This document shows, piece by piece, positions 11,000 to 23,758 of a stretch of DNA of 64,000 bases; positions within the stretch are counted from its first letter, which is position 1, and every line of letters begins with the position of its first letter. The DNA is from Epiperipatus broadwayi (Eukaryota > Onychophora > Udeonychophora > Euonychophora > Peripatidae), in NCBI GenBank assembly GCA_028023455.1, contig JAQFVV010006221.1, positions 2,909,989-2,973,988 of the forward strand. Direction: 5' to 3'. The notes under the pieces are model-generated. The model ran no database searches. It worked only from the letters and a program-made list of their open reading frames with translations, and was not told where the DNA came from. The translations under genes were made by a program, and so were the position numbers.

Positions 11000-12000
11000 A
11001 TATATAATAAAGTTATTGTATGATTTGTGTAAAAAATACTGTAATACAATTGTTTCTTTAGATCTGAAAAAGACTTCTCGGCAGTTAAAACAGTTATAGA
11101 AGAATTAAATAAAGATTTGCAATACATGCATTTGAAGGAGTATAGTTTCTTAAAAAATATTATATAAATTTAATTTCAAAAATGCATCACAGTTCTGCAA
11201 TAGTAAAAAATTTTTTAGCAGTATAATTTGTTACAATTTTAGACTGTTATCTTTTTATTCTAGAATTTCATTTTCTTTTTTACCAATTACTATATTCAGT
11301 CTAAAGTTTTATATAATTGCCATATTTATATATGATCCATATTAATGATTACTATTTTGTGCATGCAAATATGGATAAAAATAGCGTTAACAAACTTTTA
11401 AGGAAATACTTGAAAGTAATTTTCTCCTGCAAAAATTTAAGTATACTAGATTAATTTCACGATTATGTTGATTCGTACACACAAAATAAATTTAAAAACA
11501 AATTCTAATATTTTAACATTTTCACAAAAAATACTTACCTTACAATACTTGAATGACGAGTTAAAAAATTATGCTTTACACCTAACCAAAATGGATTTGA
11601 ATGAGTGTGAATATAGATACAAATATCAAAGATACACTAATTATTTACATATTGTAACCAGTTGGGTTACATACCACACCCTAATTTAGTGTGTGTGCAT
11701 AAATATATATATATATATAAAGTAAAGAAAAAGCAGAAATAAACACACAAAAATTGTAGTAGATATTTTTTACATTCATTGAAATTAAAAATAAATAAAT
11801 AAATAATAACTCTGATTTAAAATATTGTTTTATAAATTAAACTTTTAAAAGGTCTGAATAAATATAAATATTGTATTATTATTATTCTGATTTTGAAATT
11901 TAAAAACAAGTATGGTATTTTTGAAATTTTTTAATTAATTAAAACATGTATGTAGATTCCAAGGGATTAGAGAGATAAAAATAAAAAACTCTGTTTTCAA
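11000..12000. other. AT-rich intron sequence, nothing recognised
   Basis: No convincing gene or element; a 74-codon plus frame at 11465 has Lys/Asn/Tyr-rich composition as expected from A/T-rich noise. Short (TA)n and (AATA)n runs near 11708 and 11790. Confidence 0.5.
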
Positions 12001-12180
12001 TCAAGGTGTTGTTATCACCTCAGATGATTTGATAAAAGGGCTGATAAAAATATCAGCTGCAGTCTGGATAATGATTTTTGAAGAGAACAGGTCAACTGCA
12101 AAATTGGTTACAATATTTTTCTGCAGCTTGTTGAAGTTTGCAGCAGTTGGTTTTAGCTGATCATAGAGTTGGCAGAATAG
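12001..12180 (-). pseudogene. Coding-like relic, unidentified
   Basis: The minus strand is open for 59 codons and ends in TGA. It is much richer in G and C than its surroundings. It reads QLYDQLKPTAANFNKLQKN, then FAVDLFSSKIIIQTAADIFI and SPFIKSSEV. Amino acid composition is protein-like rather than A/T noise. A stop precedes it at 12181. I do not recognise it; it may be an element-encoded or processed-gene remnant inside the DUOX intron. Confidence 0.3.
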
Positions 12181-12439
12181 CTACCATGAACTGATGTAGC
12201 TGAAGGCAGGACAATAGATTCAGAACTACTATTTTCCTTCACAGGAGTTTGAATTCACACAGAGAAAATGACCCACTTCTTGTGAGTTGGAACTATTAAT
12301 TAGTTATATATATCATTCAGTAAATTTATTCAATTGCCAAAACAAACACATCCATGTTTTTGTTCATTATTGATATATTATTTTATTTGGTATCAGTATA
12401 GGGATGATTTAATTCTAAAATTATGTCAGTCATCAAAAT

Positions 12440-12720
12440 GTAAATTAATTAATATAGGGCCTTAGGTAATGCTAGGGTATGGTAATGTTTTGAACTATGA
12501 ATAACTCTGAGAGAGAGAGAGAGAGTTCATGTTTGAACCCTGAGTTACATCACACTAGACAAAGAAGGAAAGCTGTGTGACATTAAGGATGTTAATTAGG
12601 TGGTTGAGACTAGGAAACCTAGGTAGAGTTTAAACTAGGAGCATGGGGGTACTCCTGGATTGGCTGGTTGAGAGTCTCTGCTTGGTCTTACAGTCTTGTT
12701 GACTGTTTATACAATCTTAA
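12440..12720. repeat. GC-richer repeat-like patch (unclassified)
   Basis: Contains (GA)n at 12509-12524, then TTCATGTTTGAACCCTGAGT, a possible B-box-like sequence, and a G-rich stretch to 12710. SINE-like in composition; no second copy noticed. Confidence 0.25.
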
Positions 12721-13234
12721 TCATTAGAGTATTAACTAATTAAATATAAGTAACAATGAGCATATATAATTAAATATAAATAATGTGAATGTGGCAATCT
12801 GTTGTTATCTCTTAGAATAGGATTTCAAAGCAGTGATTTTTATCCACTAAAAGGTAATGAGAACATTACACAGGAGACCTTCTAATTGTCTCCCCCAAAA
12901 GTTTACTAAAATAATTACTTTCTGCTTTGAAATATTGACATATCATAACATATAAATTTATAAATGAAAAAAAAAAAAGAATAGAAAACAGGCATGGCCA
13001 CAGATTATAAAAAGGTTAAATAATAATTAATTACAGTTATTACAGTTCAAAAAGAAGTTATTTTAAAATTACATTTATAGGCAAGTTATTACAGTTACAT
13101 TTAGAGATTTTTATTTTACAAGAGTTTAATTAGTTGAGAATTTATAATTTATGAATACTCATGATATCTAGCTTAACAGAAATATTATAAGTTTTAGAAT
13201 AGATTTATAGAACTCTGTGGTGAAGAAATATTAT

Positions 13235-13490
13235 CAATTTTTTTCTTGGAGCTGAGTTGTCTGGCATTTGGAGTAGGTGCTGGCATTTCTTGGAATGGGT
13301 TGCTTGTCTGCGATGTCCTTTCTTGGCAGCAGATGGTAGCTGAATGTTTCCATCCTGGTGGTGATGATGACTACTGTGATAGCATGCAGAATGGGCTGGA
13401 GATCACTGTTCTTTCTTGGGAAGATGGCAAATTTGTAGCCTTCCTAGCTATATCAAAATTTTCTTACGGGCATAGCTTCCTGTAGCAACT
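13235..13490. other. GC-richer coding-like island, unidentified
   Basis: About 250 bp of balanced base composition. The plus strand is open for 79 codons (13246-13485). The minus strand is also mostly open, with one stop, and reads SSPPGWKHSATICCQER and PFQEMPAPTPNARQLSS. Either may be a relic; neither resembles DUOX or a family I know. Confidence 0.3.
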
Positions 13491-13499
13491 CACTTGAAT

Positions 13500-14160
13500 T
13501 ATATATTACATGTCTTTACAGTGCGAAAATATGGAGTTTATATACTAATTTTTAATCCTCTATTACATTTGCCTTCAAGCTAGATTTGCAGCATAAAAAT
13601 CCATTATCTTGTTTACAACTCTTATTTAAAATTATAAAATTTAGCCTTTCTATTGTTACATTTCTTAATCAAACACTTTCATCTTAGTAAAGCAAATGTG
13701 ATCCTCCAAGGGAATAGAAAACAGTCCTGCATGGTCACATTTACTTTTACCAAGGTGTACACTAAAATTTGTTATTGTAAAATTAACATTTAATCTATAT
13801 GCAATTTTAAACAGGTGTGTATGACATGATTTCTTTTAATAAGAACTGTTTTAAAATTTAAAAATTAATAAATTGTTACGTAAATTACATTATATATGTA
13901 TGCTGGTCACCTGTGGAATTGTACATTGATGTGAATCTTAAGCAAAATAATGAATTAAATTGATACACATAAATTTATAATAAATTAAAGATTTAAAAAT
14001 ATAAATATAATCATGCTGTAACATCATTAAATCTATTATGCGTTATAGCGTATACTCACATATATATATATTTAGGTGTGTTGATATATATATACACCTG
14101 GGTCTCTTTTTACATGGACTTGTTTAACATGATTTTGAAGTTACGCAATTCCATGTTTCA
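13500..14160. other. AT-rich intron sequence, nothing recognised
   Basis: No element or frame supported. Short (TA)n with flanking TATACACCTGGGTC near 14050-14105; the complement GACCCAGGTGTATATA recurs at 15047-15062. Confidence 0.45.
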
Positions 14161-15065
14161 CCGGAAGTCGAACTCTGATAATGTGCTATTACTTTAAATA
14201 ATAAATTTCGCACACTTACATTATATTGAAAGTAATAGCACATTATTTGAATTCGACTTTCATCTTAGTAATTTCAATATTTTCAGTGCTTTATAATAGT
14301 AAGATTTTATGCAATAATGAAATTAAAATCATAATTTCCACATCTTATGTATACACACATTAAATTTTACAAGATTATAATGTAAATTTGTTTAAACATT
14401 GTGCGTGTTAATTTTGCATTTTAAATCACATTCTGTTTTTAATTTTTAAAAAAGAACGTAATCAATTATTAATCATTTAGTGTCCGCAAGTTTATTTTTA
14501 ATCAGTAATAGCAGTGAGCACAATTAAAATTGAAAATTAAAAAATTAAAGACAAAATAAGAATTTAATTTTTAGTTGTTAGATTAATTACTAATTACGTT
14601 GTCACCAGAAAACCATTAACAACATGAGAGTGACATTGGAGCTAGTTGTATTTTCTCATGTGAAGAATCTGATTTTTTTACGAGTTTGCAAACGAACCTG
14701 TTTATCGGCAAATCGCGATAATAATCAAAACGTGTATAAAAAAATGTAAATTACTGTAAATTATGCATAAAAATATATTGTTTTGAATAAAAGTAAATAT
14801 TATAGTTAAAAAAAGTTTGTCTTGTATCAATTTTTTTCAAATTTGAAATTTTTTATTAGTCATATTTTATTTCCTTTTTTTTTTTGCATGAATTTTAAAG
14901 TAATTTTACGTTGGTGCTTCGCTTTTATGCGATTTTTGAAAAATCTCAGGCTGTACCCCCCCTTTTTCAAGGTAAGTTACATCTACTTTTGTGCGATTTC
15001 ATTTGCACGTGTTTTCTGAGGAACCTATCTATCGCGTAAAATGAGACCCAGGTGTATATATATAT
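14085..15065. mobile_element. Possible element bounded by ACCTGGGTCTC inverted ends
   Basis: ATATATACACCTGGGTCTC (about 14088-14106) is mirrored by GAGACCCAGGTGTATATA (about 15045-15062). Inside there is a further inverted repeat at 14165-14278 (AAGTCGAACTCTGATAATGT mirrored by ACATTATTTGAATTCGACTT with deviations). The ends could be short terminal inverted repeats of a DNA element of about 970 bp. No transposase is visible. Confidence 0.45.
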
Positions 15066-15379
15066 ATATAATGATGTTTACACATATATACCTTTAAATA
15101 GATATACACATACATAGATGTATACGCACTCAACAGATTTAAAGTTAGTATGAGTGCTGCTATGGGATATAGTAAGTGAAATGGGATGTATGACAGTATA
15201 TACCATTTCACAGTTTATCAAATATATAATACTAATAATACAAACCTATTCATGGAACTTTCAAATTCAAAGCATTATTATGATAGTGCAAAAGATAAAG
15301 TTGTCATTGATATAAGAAAAGGAGAATGTTATTTGCAATTTCATTTAAATGGTTTTTTTTTTGAAATTTGAATTGTGAA

Positions 15380-15615
15380 TTATTATAATATCACAGAGGC
15401 AAAACTCTCCGTACAGCAGTGCCATTCTGCAAACCAGAGTAATCAATGGATGCAGGAAGGTTTGTGCATAAAATCTCTATCTAGTGCTAACTCTTCCAAT
15501 ATCCCCACACTAGTTTCTAGCGTGTGGCTTTCATCAGGGAGGGGCCTTGGATCTGAAAAACAGCTTATGTAAGCATAAAGAATGGTGATTACACGATGCT
15601 TGATAGTTTAATTAT
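15380..15615 (-). repeat. Family A repeat copy 2 with hammerhead-like core
   Basis: Minus orientation, all family landmarks present (CAAAACTCTCCGTACAGCAG, AATCAATGGATGC, TTGTGCATAAAATC). The core at 15500-15545 reads CTGATGA, A, AGC/GCT around a CACAC loop, A, GAAA, then CTAGTG. The cleavage position is G, not C, A or T, and stem I is weak, so it is probably inactive. Confidence 0.65.
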
Positions 15616-15619
15616 CATA

Positions 15620-17440
15620 ATATTTTTTTTCAAATTTGGTTGTTTTATAAATAGGATTACAAAAACTTATAAGAGATAGATAAAATCAGGGAGATAAAGG
15701 TGAGTTTGGTGACTGTGATTTGGATTATATTTAAATGAAATAAAAAGTCAATTAAAAATAAAGTAGAAAAGAACATTAGGTTAGAATAAATATTAAATTA
15801 CATGATAAAACTTGCAGATTGGGAGAAGCAGCTGGAATTATAAAATAAATTTGAAATACAAATGAAAGTAAATAAAACTAAACTCTAAACATAAATAGTA
15901 AAAAATATTTTAGACAAAAATTAGTAAAATAGATCAATACTTTCAAGTATTTTAATAAGTTCAGTAAATAAGAATAGACATAGAAAGAAAAAAATTAGAA
16001 TGAGAATTAAAATGACCAAGCAGGCTTTTTTTTAAATCATGCATTATTGAATTTAGAATTACAAAAGGAATTGCTTTTTGTCAGATAAAATACACATTTT
16101 AAAAATTATATATTGCTTGATATTTTTATATTGATTAAAGTTTTTAATGTTGTTGGTTTAATGATTCTTGGAAGATTTCAGGAAACAGAAGAAACTAATT
16201 AATAGAGGAACTGATTACAATCAGCTGGTTTGTGATAATATACTGAAGCAATCAATCCTAATTGATGATTGAGCTTCATGGTCCTTCATACTTATCAAGT
16301 TACTAACCCATGTTTAAACCTTATGCTCCATTCTGTTCCTATATTCATGTATATCTATGTATATGTTTGAGATGTGCACCTAAAAAGTTATAAAGTTTAG
16401 CTTTTAATATTTTATACTATTATTTATTATTAATTCTTCTTATTAAAATCAAAATATATTAGAAGCAGCTCAAATATGTATATATATATATAATGGGAGA
16501 AATTACTAACACAATATTAATTTTACAAATATTTTTTTTGAAGTTTGTAAAATTAAAACTTTTCATTTAAATTCTTTATTTAAAAAACTATTTTTTTCTT
16601 TTAAAAATCCAAGATGGAGTATGCAACTGTTAATTGTTCAAAAATAATTAAAAGGGTGAAAATTTTACATTGTCTAATTTTGGGAAAGAATGTCTAATTA
16701 AACTGTACTAAAAGTAAAAAAAGAAATCAAATTAAGAATTTCTACTTTTGCAATTAACATTTTATCAAATCTATTTCTAATCTGGAAATAGATTTGATTA
16801 TATTTTTGGACAAATTATCTAACAGTTGCATCTCCAAAACAATAGGTGAAGGAAATGAGAAAATTCCTACTAGATAGCAATCGTAAATGAAATTAAAAAA
16901 AGGAATATTAAAAGCATTCCTCAAATACCTGAGGGTAGTATATAATGGGCTGATTTTTGACTGCTGAAGGAGATTTTGTTTGTATATTAGCTGTTGCAAA
17001 AACACTCCACACTACTTTATTTTCCAAAATGTTCAATGAGTAGTCAATCACCTTTTCTCACATTTGCTGGTCAGTCTCTCACCGCCAAGAATCATTTCAC
17101 TGATGTCCCAAAAATGATAGAAAGTATGATCTAAGAACGAAGGAATGCCTGATGGAAACTTGCTACTACATTGGAAATAGTTTGAATCCTGTTAATATGC
17201 CATGCTGGAGCCAAACTGTAAAAATGGACTCTTTAATATAGCAAGGTAATTAACTTAAGAACTGCCTATGAAATTTACATCTAATTCCTATCCAGATTTC
17301 TTATTTAAATTGTTAAATTTAATGTTTTTCTTAACTACTAATGTAAATTTCCTCTCATACTAATAATTTTTATTTTGTCTGTCATATGCTCTTATTTCTT
17401 TAATTTTGGTGCGGTTCCTTTCTTAATTTTAAACTATGTT
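15620..17440. other. AT-rich intron sequence, one small hairpin
   Basis: Nothing coding. A perfect 12-bp hairpin CAAATCTATTTC/GAAATAGATTTG lies at 16766-16797. Confidence 0.5.
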
Positions 17441-17462
17441 TTATTTTATTATTTTAAGTTGC

Positions 17463-17618
17463 CAATCTAAACAATCTTGTGAGCCTAATGTATAAAGTTA
17501 TTTTTCTCTATCTACTCAGATCTCCTTGGGCCGAGGTTAGTAAACCCCACCTCCCTTTTGAGTTAGATTTATGTATATTCTTAATTAATATGCTCACAAG
17601 ATTGTTTCTCAAGTTGAC
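17463..17618. repeat. Small MITE-like inverted repeat
   Basis: AAACAATCTTGTGAGC on the left and GCTCACAAGATTGTTT on the right are perfect inverted 16-mers about 115 bp apart, enclosing a G/C-richer core GGCCGAGGTTAG. Resembles a short non-autonomous DNA element; target duplication not evident. Confidence 0.5.
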
Positions 17619-18119
17619 GTAATTTCATGATGTTCTTTAATGCATCAAAAGAGTATTATTTATGTACAAATTTTAAATCCCTGAAAAATTAACGCTGTTA
17701 ATATTTTATATGTCACTCACTTAATCCCGAAAAAGATGATTTCTTATTGTTACTGCTTTTTGTTTATATTCCGTATTACAATGCTATACTCTTAGTACTC
17801 CAAAGACTTGATTATTCTAAAGTTATAAAATTTGTGAGGGTGGGATTTCAATATGTTAAATATCAAGAAAGGAAGGGGTTAATTTTAAAATCTATTTCGT
17901 ATGAATTAAATCTTTCCTATATATATATATATAAATACATATATTGCGGGTTCATCCATGTTATATATATATTGCATAGCATAGTGTTAATTGCCTAAAT
18001 TATAGCATTCGAGTGAGGTTCATGTGTCTTAGAATAGTAACTACCATTTCATGTCATTAATGATATAGTTTTATGCTGCATTGCTGATATCTGGCTTAGT
18101 TTTTTTTTATATTACATGC

Positions 18120-18330
18120 TTCTAACCTGGAGGGTTGCAATGAGTTTGAACCCATAATGTTCTTCACACCCTAACCCATGGACAGTTGACCTTCCTGGGA
18201 TTATTTTCGTATAACAGACCCCTCACATCAGTTGCACCAGAGAACCCTGGGGACCACACCAAGCCTAATTAAACTTCTCTAAGCAGTGCCCTAGAAAAGG
18301 GACTCTTAGCCACTTTGTTTTCTTTGTTTA
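18120..18330. repeat. GC-richer repeat-like patch (unclassified)
   Basis: Contains GGGTTGCAATGAGTTTGAACCC (near 18131) and a C-rich stretch, unlike the A/T-rich flanks. Likely a decayed SINE or other repeat; no second copy recognised. Confidence 0.25.
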
Positions 18331-18334
18331 GAAG

Positions 18335-19180
18335 CACGATCTCACTTCAGATTTTTCTGCCGTCATATCAGCACCGCTACTTTTTCATTACTATTAATTT
18401 ATTTATTTAATGACCTCATTTCAATGCTGTAACAATAAAATTGTGCTTTGCTTATGTATACATATATCTTTCCAATAGTAGTAATTAGTTTAATTAAAAA
18501 TGTTATTTTTCTTCTTATTTTAAAAATCCACCATCGTAATCTATTCCATTTATATAAGGGTATACATCTGTTAAAAAGGTGAAGCATTCTTTTTTTTTTT
18601 AAATCCAAATTTAAAGAATGGTTAAAATATTTTGTTCACTAAGAAATAAACTTGATTTAAATGTATGTTATTTTATTAAATATTCACAAACATTATCCTT
18701 AATGAGTAAACCATTTTTAAAATATATTTTATTGATTTTCATGACCAAACAGCATGAAAATAGTTTATGTAATATGAATAATGATTCCTAGAATGCTCCA
18801 TAAATTTATACATTAATCATCACCTTTCAGAACCACAACTAAAGCATTAATTCAAATATGTTGAAAGTTTTTGTAATCAAGTGATTGGCATCTTGAACTC
18901 ACCCACCAAGTATACCTATTTATGTATAATATGTCCTTTATTCATAGAGCATATGACTTATAATAGCGTGATCATCTTGTCATGCCCATTCAAATAAATA
19001 TATAATCAATTTACTGATTCATTAAATGTTTTATTAAATATTTTATTATTCAAGCAACTTATGTAGTTCGAATTATCTTATCTCCACTTCCATACATTAC
19101 AACACCCACACACACCCACACATATATATATATATGCTTTCTTTTGTTAAATATGTCTCATTGTCTCTTTCATTCTTTTA
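18335..19180. other. AT-rich intron sequence, nothing recognised
   Basis: No supported feature; (AC)n and (TA)n runs near 19104-19134. Confidence 0.5.
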
Positions 19181-19385
19181 GTGGGCCGGATTTAAGAATT
19201 AATTCTTGTGTGCCATCATTATTATGTTATTCATTAGATGTTCAATATGGGGCTTGTCGAATGGGTTCGAATCTAGTTCGGTCCCTAATCTAAATCTCAG
19301 GCTGGACTGGATTTGAAATGCATTTCATTGAGTTCCAGCTCATGTTAGATGAATCAATATATTTTGAGCGGTACAATACATCTAT
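19180..19385. repeat. SINE-like repeat with B-box-like motif (tentative)
   Basis: GGGTTCGAATCTAGTTCGG (19264-19282) matches the tRNA B-box pattern GGTTCGANTCC closely, in a locally G/C-richer context. No clear A box or second copy. Confidence 0.3.
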
Positions 19386-19389
19386 ATTT

Positions 19390-21095
19390 TGTAAATGCAA
19401 TAAAATTGTTAATTCATTATTTAAAATAAGAATACAGAATAAACTGTGAAATGAAAAAAATCCTTGAAAAAAAATGGAGAAATAAAAATAAGATTTAGGT
19501 CTGTTTTTAAAGCTAGAAAGATGAAAGAAATTTTAGAAAAATGCAGATGATAAAAAAAAAAAACCGCTCTTATAGATAGTTTTAAATAAAGTCTTTTATT
19601 AAAATTTTAAAATGGAGTGAATATAAAATATCAGAAAAGGTTTGGGAATTATCTTTGAATAGATAATTGATAATGAAACATTTTAAGGTTAACAAAGCAT
19701 AACAATTTATCTCCAATTTGTTTGTTTTTTTCTTATTATTATATTTCTTTTCTATTAAATTTTCTTACATTTTCATGAAATTATGCCATATTAAAAAACA
19801 CAAACATTTTTTTGACTTAATGATGAATAATTTATTATTATTTTTATGATGGAATGGTTAATATATTTATTTACTATGCTCAAAATCTTGGGCGCAAACC
19901 TAATAAAGCCTGAAATTATTTTAGTTGGCAAATTTTTTTCTCATAGCCAGCCCAGAGATAGACCAGAATTTTATGTACAAAGTAAGGATACTCAGACAAT
20001 ATGGCTAGACCGATGAGACAGATGATCATAAAACAAAAACCTGATTTCAATATAATCCAGTCTTTATAACTGGTCAGATGTTGAATTCATGGTTTACTTT
20101 AATTTTTTTTTAGTTAATTAGTAGATAAAATTGTAAAATTATAATTTTTTTAATTAACAAAATTCTGGTATTATCATTTATTAAAAGTGTAGCCATGTGA
20201 TATCATGTGAATTTAACAAAGATCTATATTCCTTCTTGTTATGTGTTATTTATTATTATATAATAGATGAGAACTATCACGTTGTTACCCATCTTAATTA
20301 ATATTGGTGCCGATATAGTTCACGTGAATACTTTGCCTTAACACAGGTTAATTTTTTGAGATTTAGTATTATAGTTTTAAGTATTAGTTTTTTAATTTTT
20401 TATACTTGACAAAATACTGTTGAAAGACAGGAGTTTCATTTGTTAAAACTAGGTAACGTTAAATAGCCTTTTGATTTATTTCATAGGCTTTTGAAAATAG
20501 CATTAAATAGCGTTTTTTGATTTTTCTAATTATCATTGAAAATTGTTTTTTTTTAGTGTTGAAAGTCAGGATTTTTTTTAATGTAGTGCCTTAGGCGTTT
20601 TTATTTTTTATGTTAATTTCTTTTCCCGCCATTTTTTGAAACTACATATTTCTAGTCGATGTCATTTATCGCTTGCATGTGTCAGCAATGTTTTTGGAGG
20701 TGTTTTAAAATTCAAAATGCGCCGAGTGCATACTATATCGGCATCTTTATATTTTAAATATGAATTTGATGTAACTTCATTATATATATAGTATGTATGA
20801 GATATTTAAAATAAACTTTTATAATTAGAATGTTTTACATATTATGCTCTTAATTGTAAAATTTAATAGAAATGCTTGTTTGTATGTTTAGCAGAACACT
20901 ATCTTGCATAACTTAAATGCGAATTTGAGTAAATGTCACATTTTATCCTATCATTTATCATTATGAAAGTCTGTGTTCATGTACCCTATATATTACATAT
21001 ATTGATACAGGTATATAATAAGCCTGTATTTCAGTTATTACATAGTAGAGATATCTGACCATCCCTTGTATATGTATTAAATGAATTATGTCCTG
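19390..21095. other. AT-rich intron sequence, nothing recognised
   Basis: No coding or repeat signal that I can support. Confidence 0.5.
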
Positions 21096-21096
21096 T

Positions 21097-21460
21097 GCAT
21101 GAGGGGTCAGACTGACTTTAGGTCAACATAGGAATGACAAGAATCTCAGCCTCAGGGTGGTCTTTGAGCATTCCATCATCAGATTTTCAATTGAATGGAC
21201 AGTTGAAGAGTTGGAGTGTGGAGTGGCTTGAAGCCTGTCCATTAACATATAAAGATTGGCTATCTTAATGTATATCTGAGTGCTTATTACATATATGTGT
21301 AGAGATGATAACCTAGACCAACTGATGATTGCTGGTTTAGCATGAAATACGTATATTGGTGATTATTTATCTTTTCAACATATATGTGTTCAAGTGTATC
21401 GGTGATATGAGAATAGAGTGGTGTGTGGTGGGTCATGTGAAAGTCTGTGCTCATGTACCT
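21097..21460 (+). mobile_element. Family E repeat, near full-length copy with hammerhead
   Basis: Begins GCATGAGGGGTCAGACTGAC and ends GTGAAAGTCTGTGCTCATGTACC before (TA)-rich DNA. It aligns along its length with 37515-37880: GGTTGAAGAGTTGGAG-type block, then the hammerhead, then TTTATCTTTTCAACATATAT. Non-coding, about 365 bp. Consistent with a retrozyme or SINE-like retroelement; an HHR sits about 220 bp in. Confidence 0.75.
21315..21362 (+). ncRNA. Hammerhead ribozyme, family E copy 2 (complete core)
   Basis: Stem I strand GACCAA (through 21321), core CTGATGA (21322-21328), stem II TGCT/AGCA flanked by one T.T mismatch, GAAA (21344-21347), stem III ATA/TAT with a CG loop, cleavage triplet ATA (cut predicted 21355/21356), and stem I strand TTGGT pairing with ACCAA. 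Every invariant core base is present. The loss of the G10.1-C11.1 pair, present in copies 1 and 4, is its only visible defect. The string ATACGTAT is self-complementary, so a dimeric stem III is also possible. Confidence 0.75.
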
Positions 21461-22279
21461 TATATATTACATTATTATTCTTATTACATCCAAGCACACA
21501 CCCATAACGTTTGCATATATGATCCCATGCATACACATACACACTCATATTGAAATGCAGTTGAAAAGCATTAAGTGTTTGAACTTACATTCGAAAAGCA
21601 TGACTAAATATTATTAGTATAATAAATTATAGGGTTATTCTTTATACTTTATGTTAAATGGGACTTGAAGCCAATACTGCCTTTAAAAATATATAAAAAT
21701 CGAATCATTCTAGAGATGACGGAATATTGTTTTATGACCTAGCGCTATATAAAATAATATCTCATTAGTCCTTTTAAATAAAATTAATGTACAATTTTAT
21801 CATTATTATTGTTATTTTTATTTCTCTTTTGAAAATAAGTAATTCTGAATCCTGTATATTTTGCTTTTTTGTAAATAGTATGCCTTAGATAATTATTAAA
21901 ATAGTTTTTATATCCATTAAGCAATTATTTGATATTATTGCCACTGTTGATTTGTTAAGTTTGTAATATTAATTTATGTGTATAGTAGATTGATGTGAAT
22001 GGGACTCAAACATGGCTCTTGCACCCATTACCATTTGATATTTTGTTTAGTTGAATTTGCATCACACAATATTGTTGCCCAAAAATGATTATAGAGTTGT
22101 TAGATTAATAGTAAATGTATTTTAAACAATGTGTTGTTACACCATCCTTGAAGGGGTTTTCCCTTAAATTAATTTGACTAGTAACTGAGAGAGAATAAAA
22201 TTTCTTTTAGGTTTCAACCAAAAGTGCAACCTCTTTCTGTATGTTTTTGCAGACTTATAGCTCTTCTTAAACATTAGAA

Positions 22280-22870
22280 TATGCTACAGAGAGCCACTAT
22301 TTCTAAGGCAATAAATAGCACATTGTATGTTATCAAAGTATCAAGAATAGAATAAATCCAGATATTGTTAGAACTTTATAAGCATATCCTTGCCAACATT
22401 GATGATAACAGAGTAAAATCAATATATCCGCCAGATGAAATAAGGAATTTAAGAATTATTAGACTAATATTTATCACCTATATGAGGATGGAGATAAAAT
22501 CTCTTGTTTAATGATCTTGTTTTAATAATCAAATAGGTGGATTTACTCTATTCTTGATCCTTCATTCAACATGCAGAGTACTAGTTATTTATAACATGAG
22601 GAGAATGGTTTTTTTCTCTTAATTAAGTTCTATTTAATTATTAAAACAAGGTTAAAAGAGAGATTATATCTTCATCCTTGTGTAGTTGATTATTGGCCTA
22701 ATAATTATTAAATGCCATATTTCATCTGGCTGATATATTAATTTTATTCTCAATTTTTATGAATGTTGGTAAAGATAAGCTTATAAGCATCAAAACCTTT
22801 AAGAATAGGTAGATTCATTCTATTCTTGAATCTTTGATCAACGTAGAATGCTATTTATCCATAGCCTAAG
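22280..22870. repeat. Large inverted-repeat element with nested insertion
   Basis: Left-hand landmarks TCAAGAATAGAATAAATCC, GCCAACATTGATG, CCAGATGAAAT, ATGAGGATGGAGATAAAATC recur inverted on the right as ATATCTTCATCCTT, ATTTCATCTGG, ATGAATGTTGG and GATTCATTCTATTCTTGA. Another GGATTTACTCTATTCTTGA lies in the middle (about 22539), so the structure is compound. Confidence 0.6.
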
Positions 22871-23246
22871 AAAGAGTGGTTTTCTCTTTTTAAATATATA
22901 TACATTAAGTGATGCTAATTTTATATACTTATTAAGTAATAAATTTAAATAGATTTATTGTCTTGTATAAATGATTGCATAGGGATTAATAATGTTTTAT
23001 TAAAAATAAAATATAGGTTGAAAAATATAATAAATATGATGGAAATATTTTTAAAATAAATTTCAAAAAATAACACCATCATTTTAACATAAAAAAGGTA
23101 CAGACATTGATGGAAAGAATTAATACATATAATATTTAATTAAAGAATTATTGCTGCATGATTTGGTGTGATGGTAAAGAGCCAAAGAATCAAAATGTAT
23201 GGGTGTTGAACTGAGTTCAGACCCATATGACTATATAAGCTAGTGA

Positions 23247-23536
23247 GCTTAGATTGAAAATATTATTGTTTTCAATTTCATTCTCATAGTTTTGTAGTTA
23301 AGTAGAGATAAAAAGTGACTGCTGGAGGGTTGCATTAGATCCTAAGATCTAGGTGCATGCTCTCAGATCCAAAGCTCGTCACTGACGAAGGCCCCAAGCC
23401 AGAAACTAGTCTGGGGATATTGGATGAATAGGCACTAAATGGGGATTTTATGCACAAGCCTTCTGGCATCCATTGATTACTCTGGTTGGCACAGGGTGGC
23501 ACTACTGTATGGAGAGTTTTGCCTGTTTAAAGTAGA
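23247..23536 (+). repeat. Family A repeat copy 3 with hammerhead-like core
   Basis: All landmarks as in the 8516 copy. The core at 23375-23425 reads CTGACGA (23382-23388), then GGC/GCC with an A.A mismatch at the base, GAAA (23402-23405), ACTAGT, C at 23411, and stem I TGG pairing with TCA/GTCA imperfectly (one mismatch). This is the copy with the best-preserved stem II. Confidence 0.65.
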
Positions 23537-23570
23537 TAATTCTGAAGCTTCAGTTCGATGGCACTCAAAC

Positions 23571-23646
23571 TTTTTATGAATTTCAGAACAATAAATCATT
23601 ACTTTTCTTTTAACTGAAGAATTGAAAAAACCAAGCATAATGACTC
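23571..23646 (-). CDS. Possible small DUOX exon linking 24156 and 4499 (tentative)
   Basis: The acceptor CTACTTTTTAAATTTTGTCTAG is followed by an open stretch starting VIMLGFFNSSVKRK. It begins in the phase demanded by the exon ending at 24156 and, if it ends at the weak donor GTTTGA, leaves the phase demanded by the exon at 4499. Length suits the gap expected from the family. Against it: the donor is poor, similarity to other DUOX sequences is only suggestive, and a family A repeat begins about 35 bp further on. It may be chance open sequence. Confidence 0.25.
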
Positions 23647-23758
23647 CTAGACAAAATTTAAAAAGTAGGAAATCTTCCTTGAATATATACATTTATATAA
23701 TAATTCAAATTTGCAAGTATTTGTTCATCTGCATATTGTCTTTCTTTTTTTATAAATA

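Noticed and set aside
13246-13485. A real plus-strand gene in the balanced-composition island
   Set aside because: No start context, no splice signals, no recognisable domain, and the opposite strand is nearly as open.
15375-15572. 65-codon frame with QCHSANQSNQWMQEG
   Set aside because: It is a family A repeat read through; the same peptide recurs at every copy.
21165-21195. CTGATGATGGAATG on the minus strand
   Set aside because: No GAAA in range and no helices; the true hammerhead of this repeat is on the plus strand at 21315.
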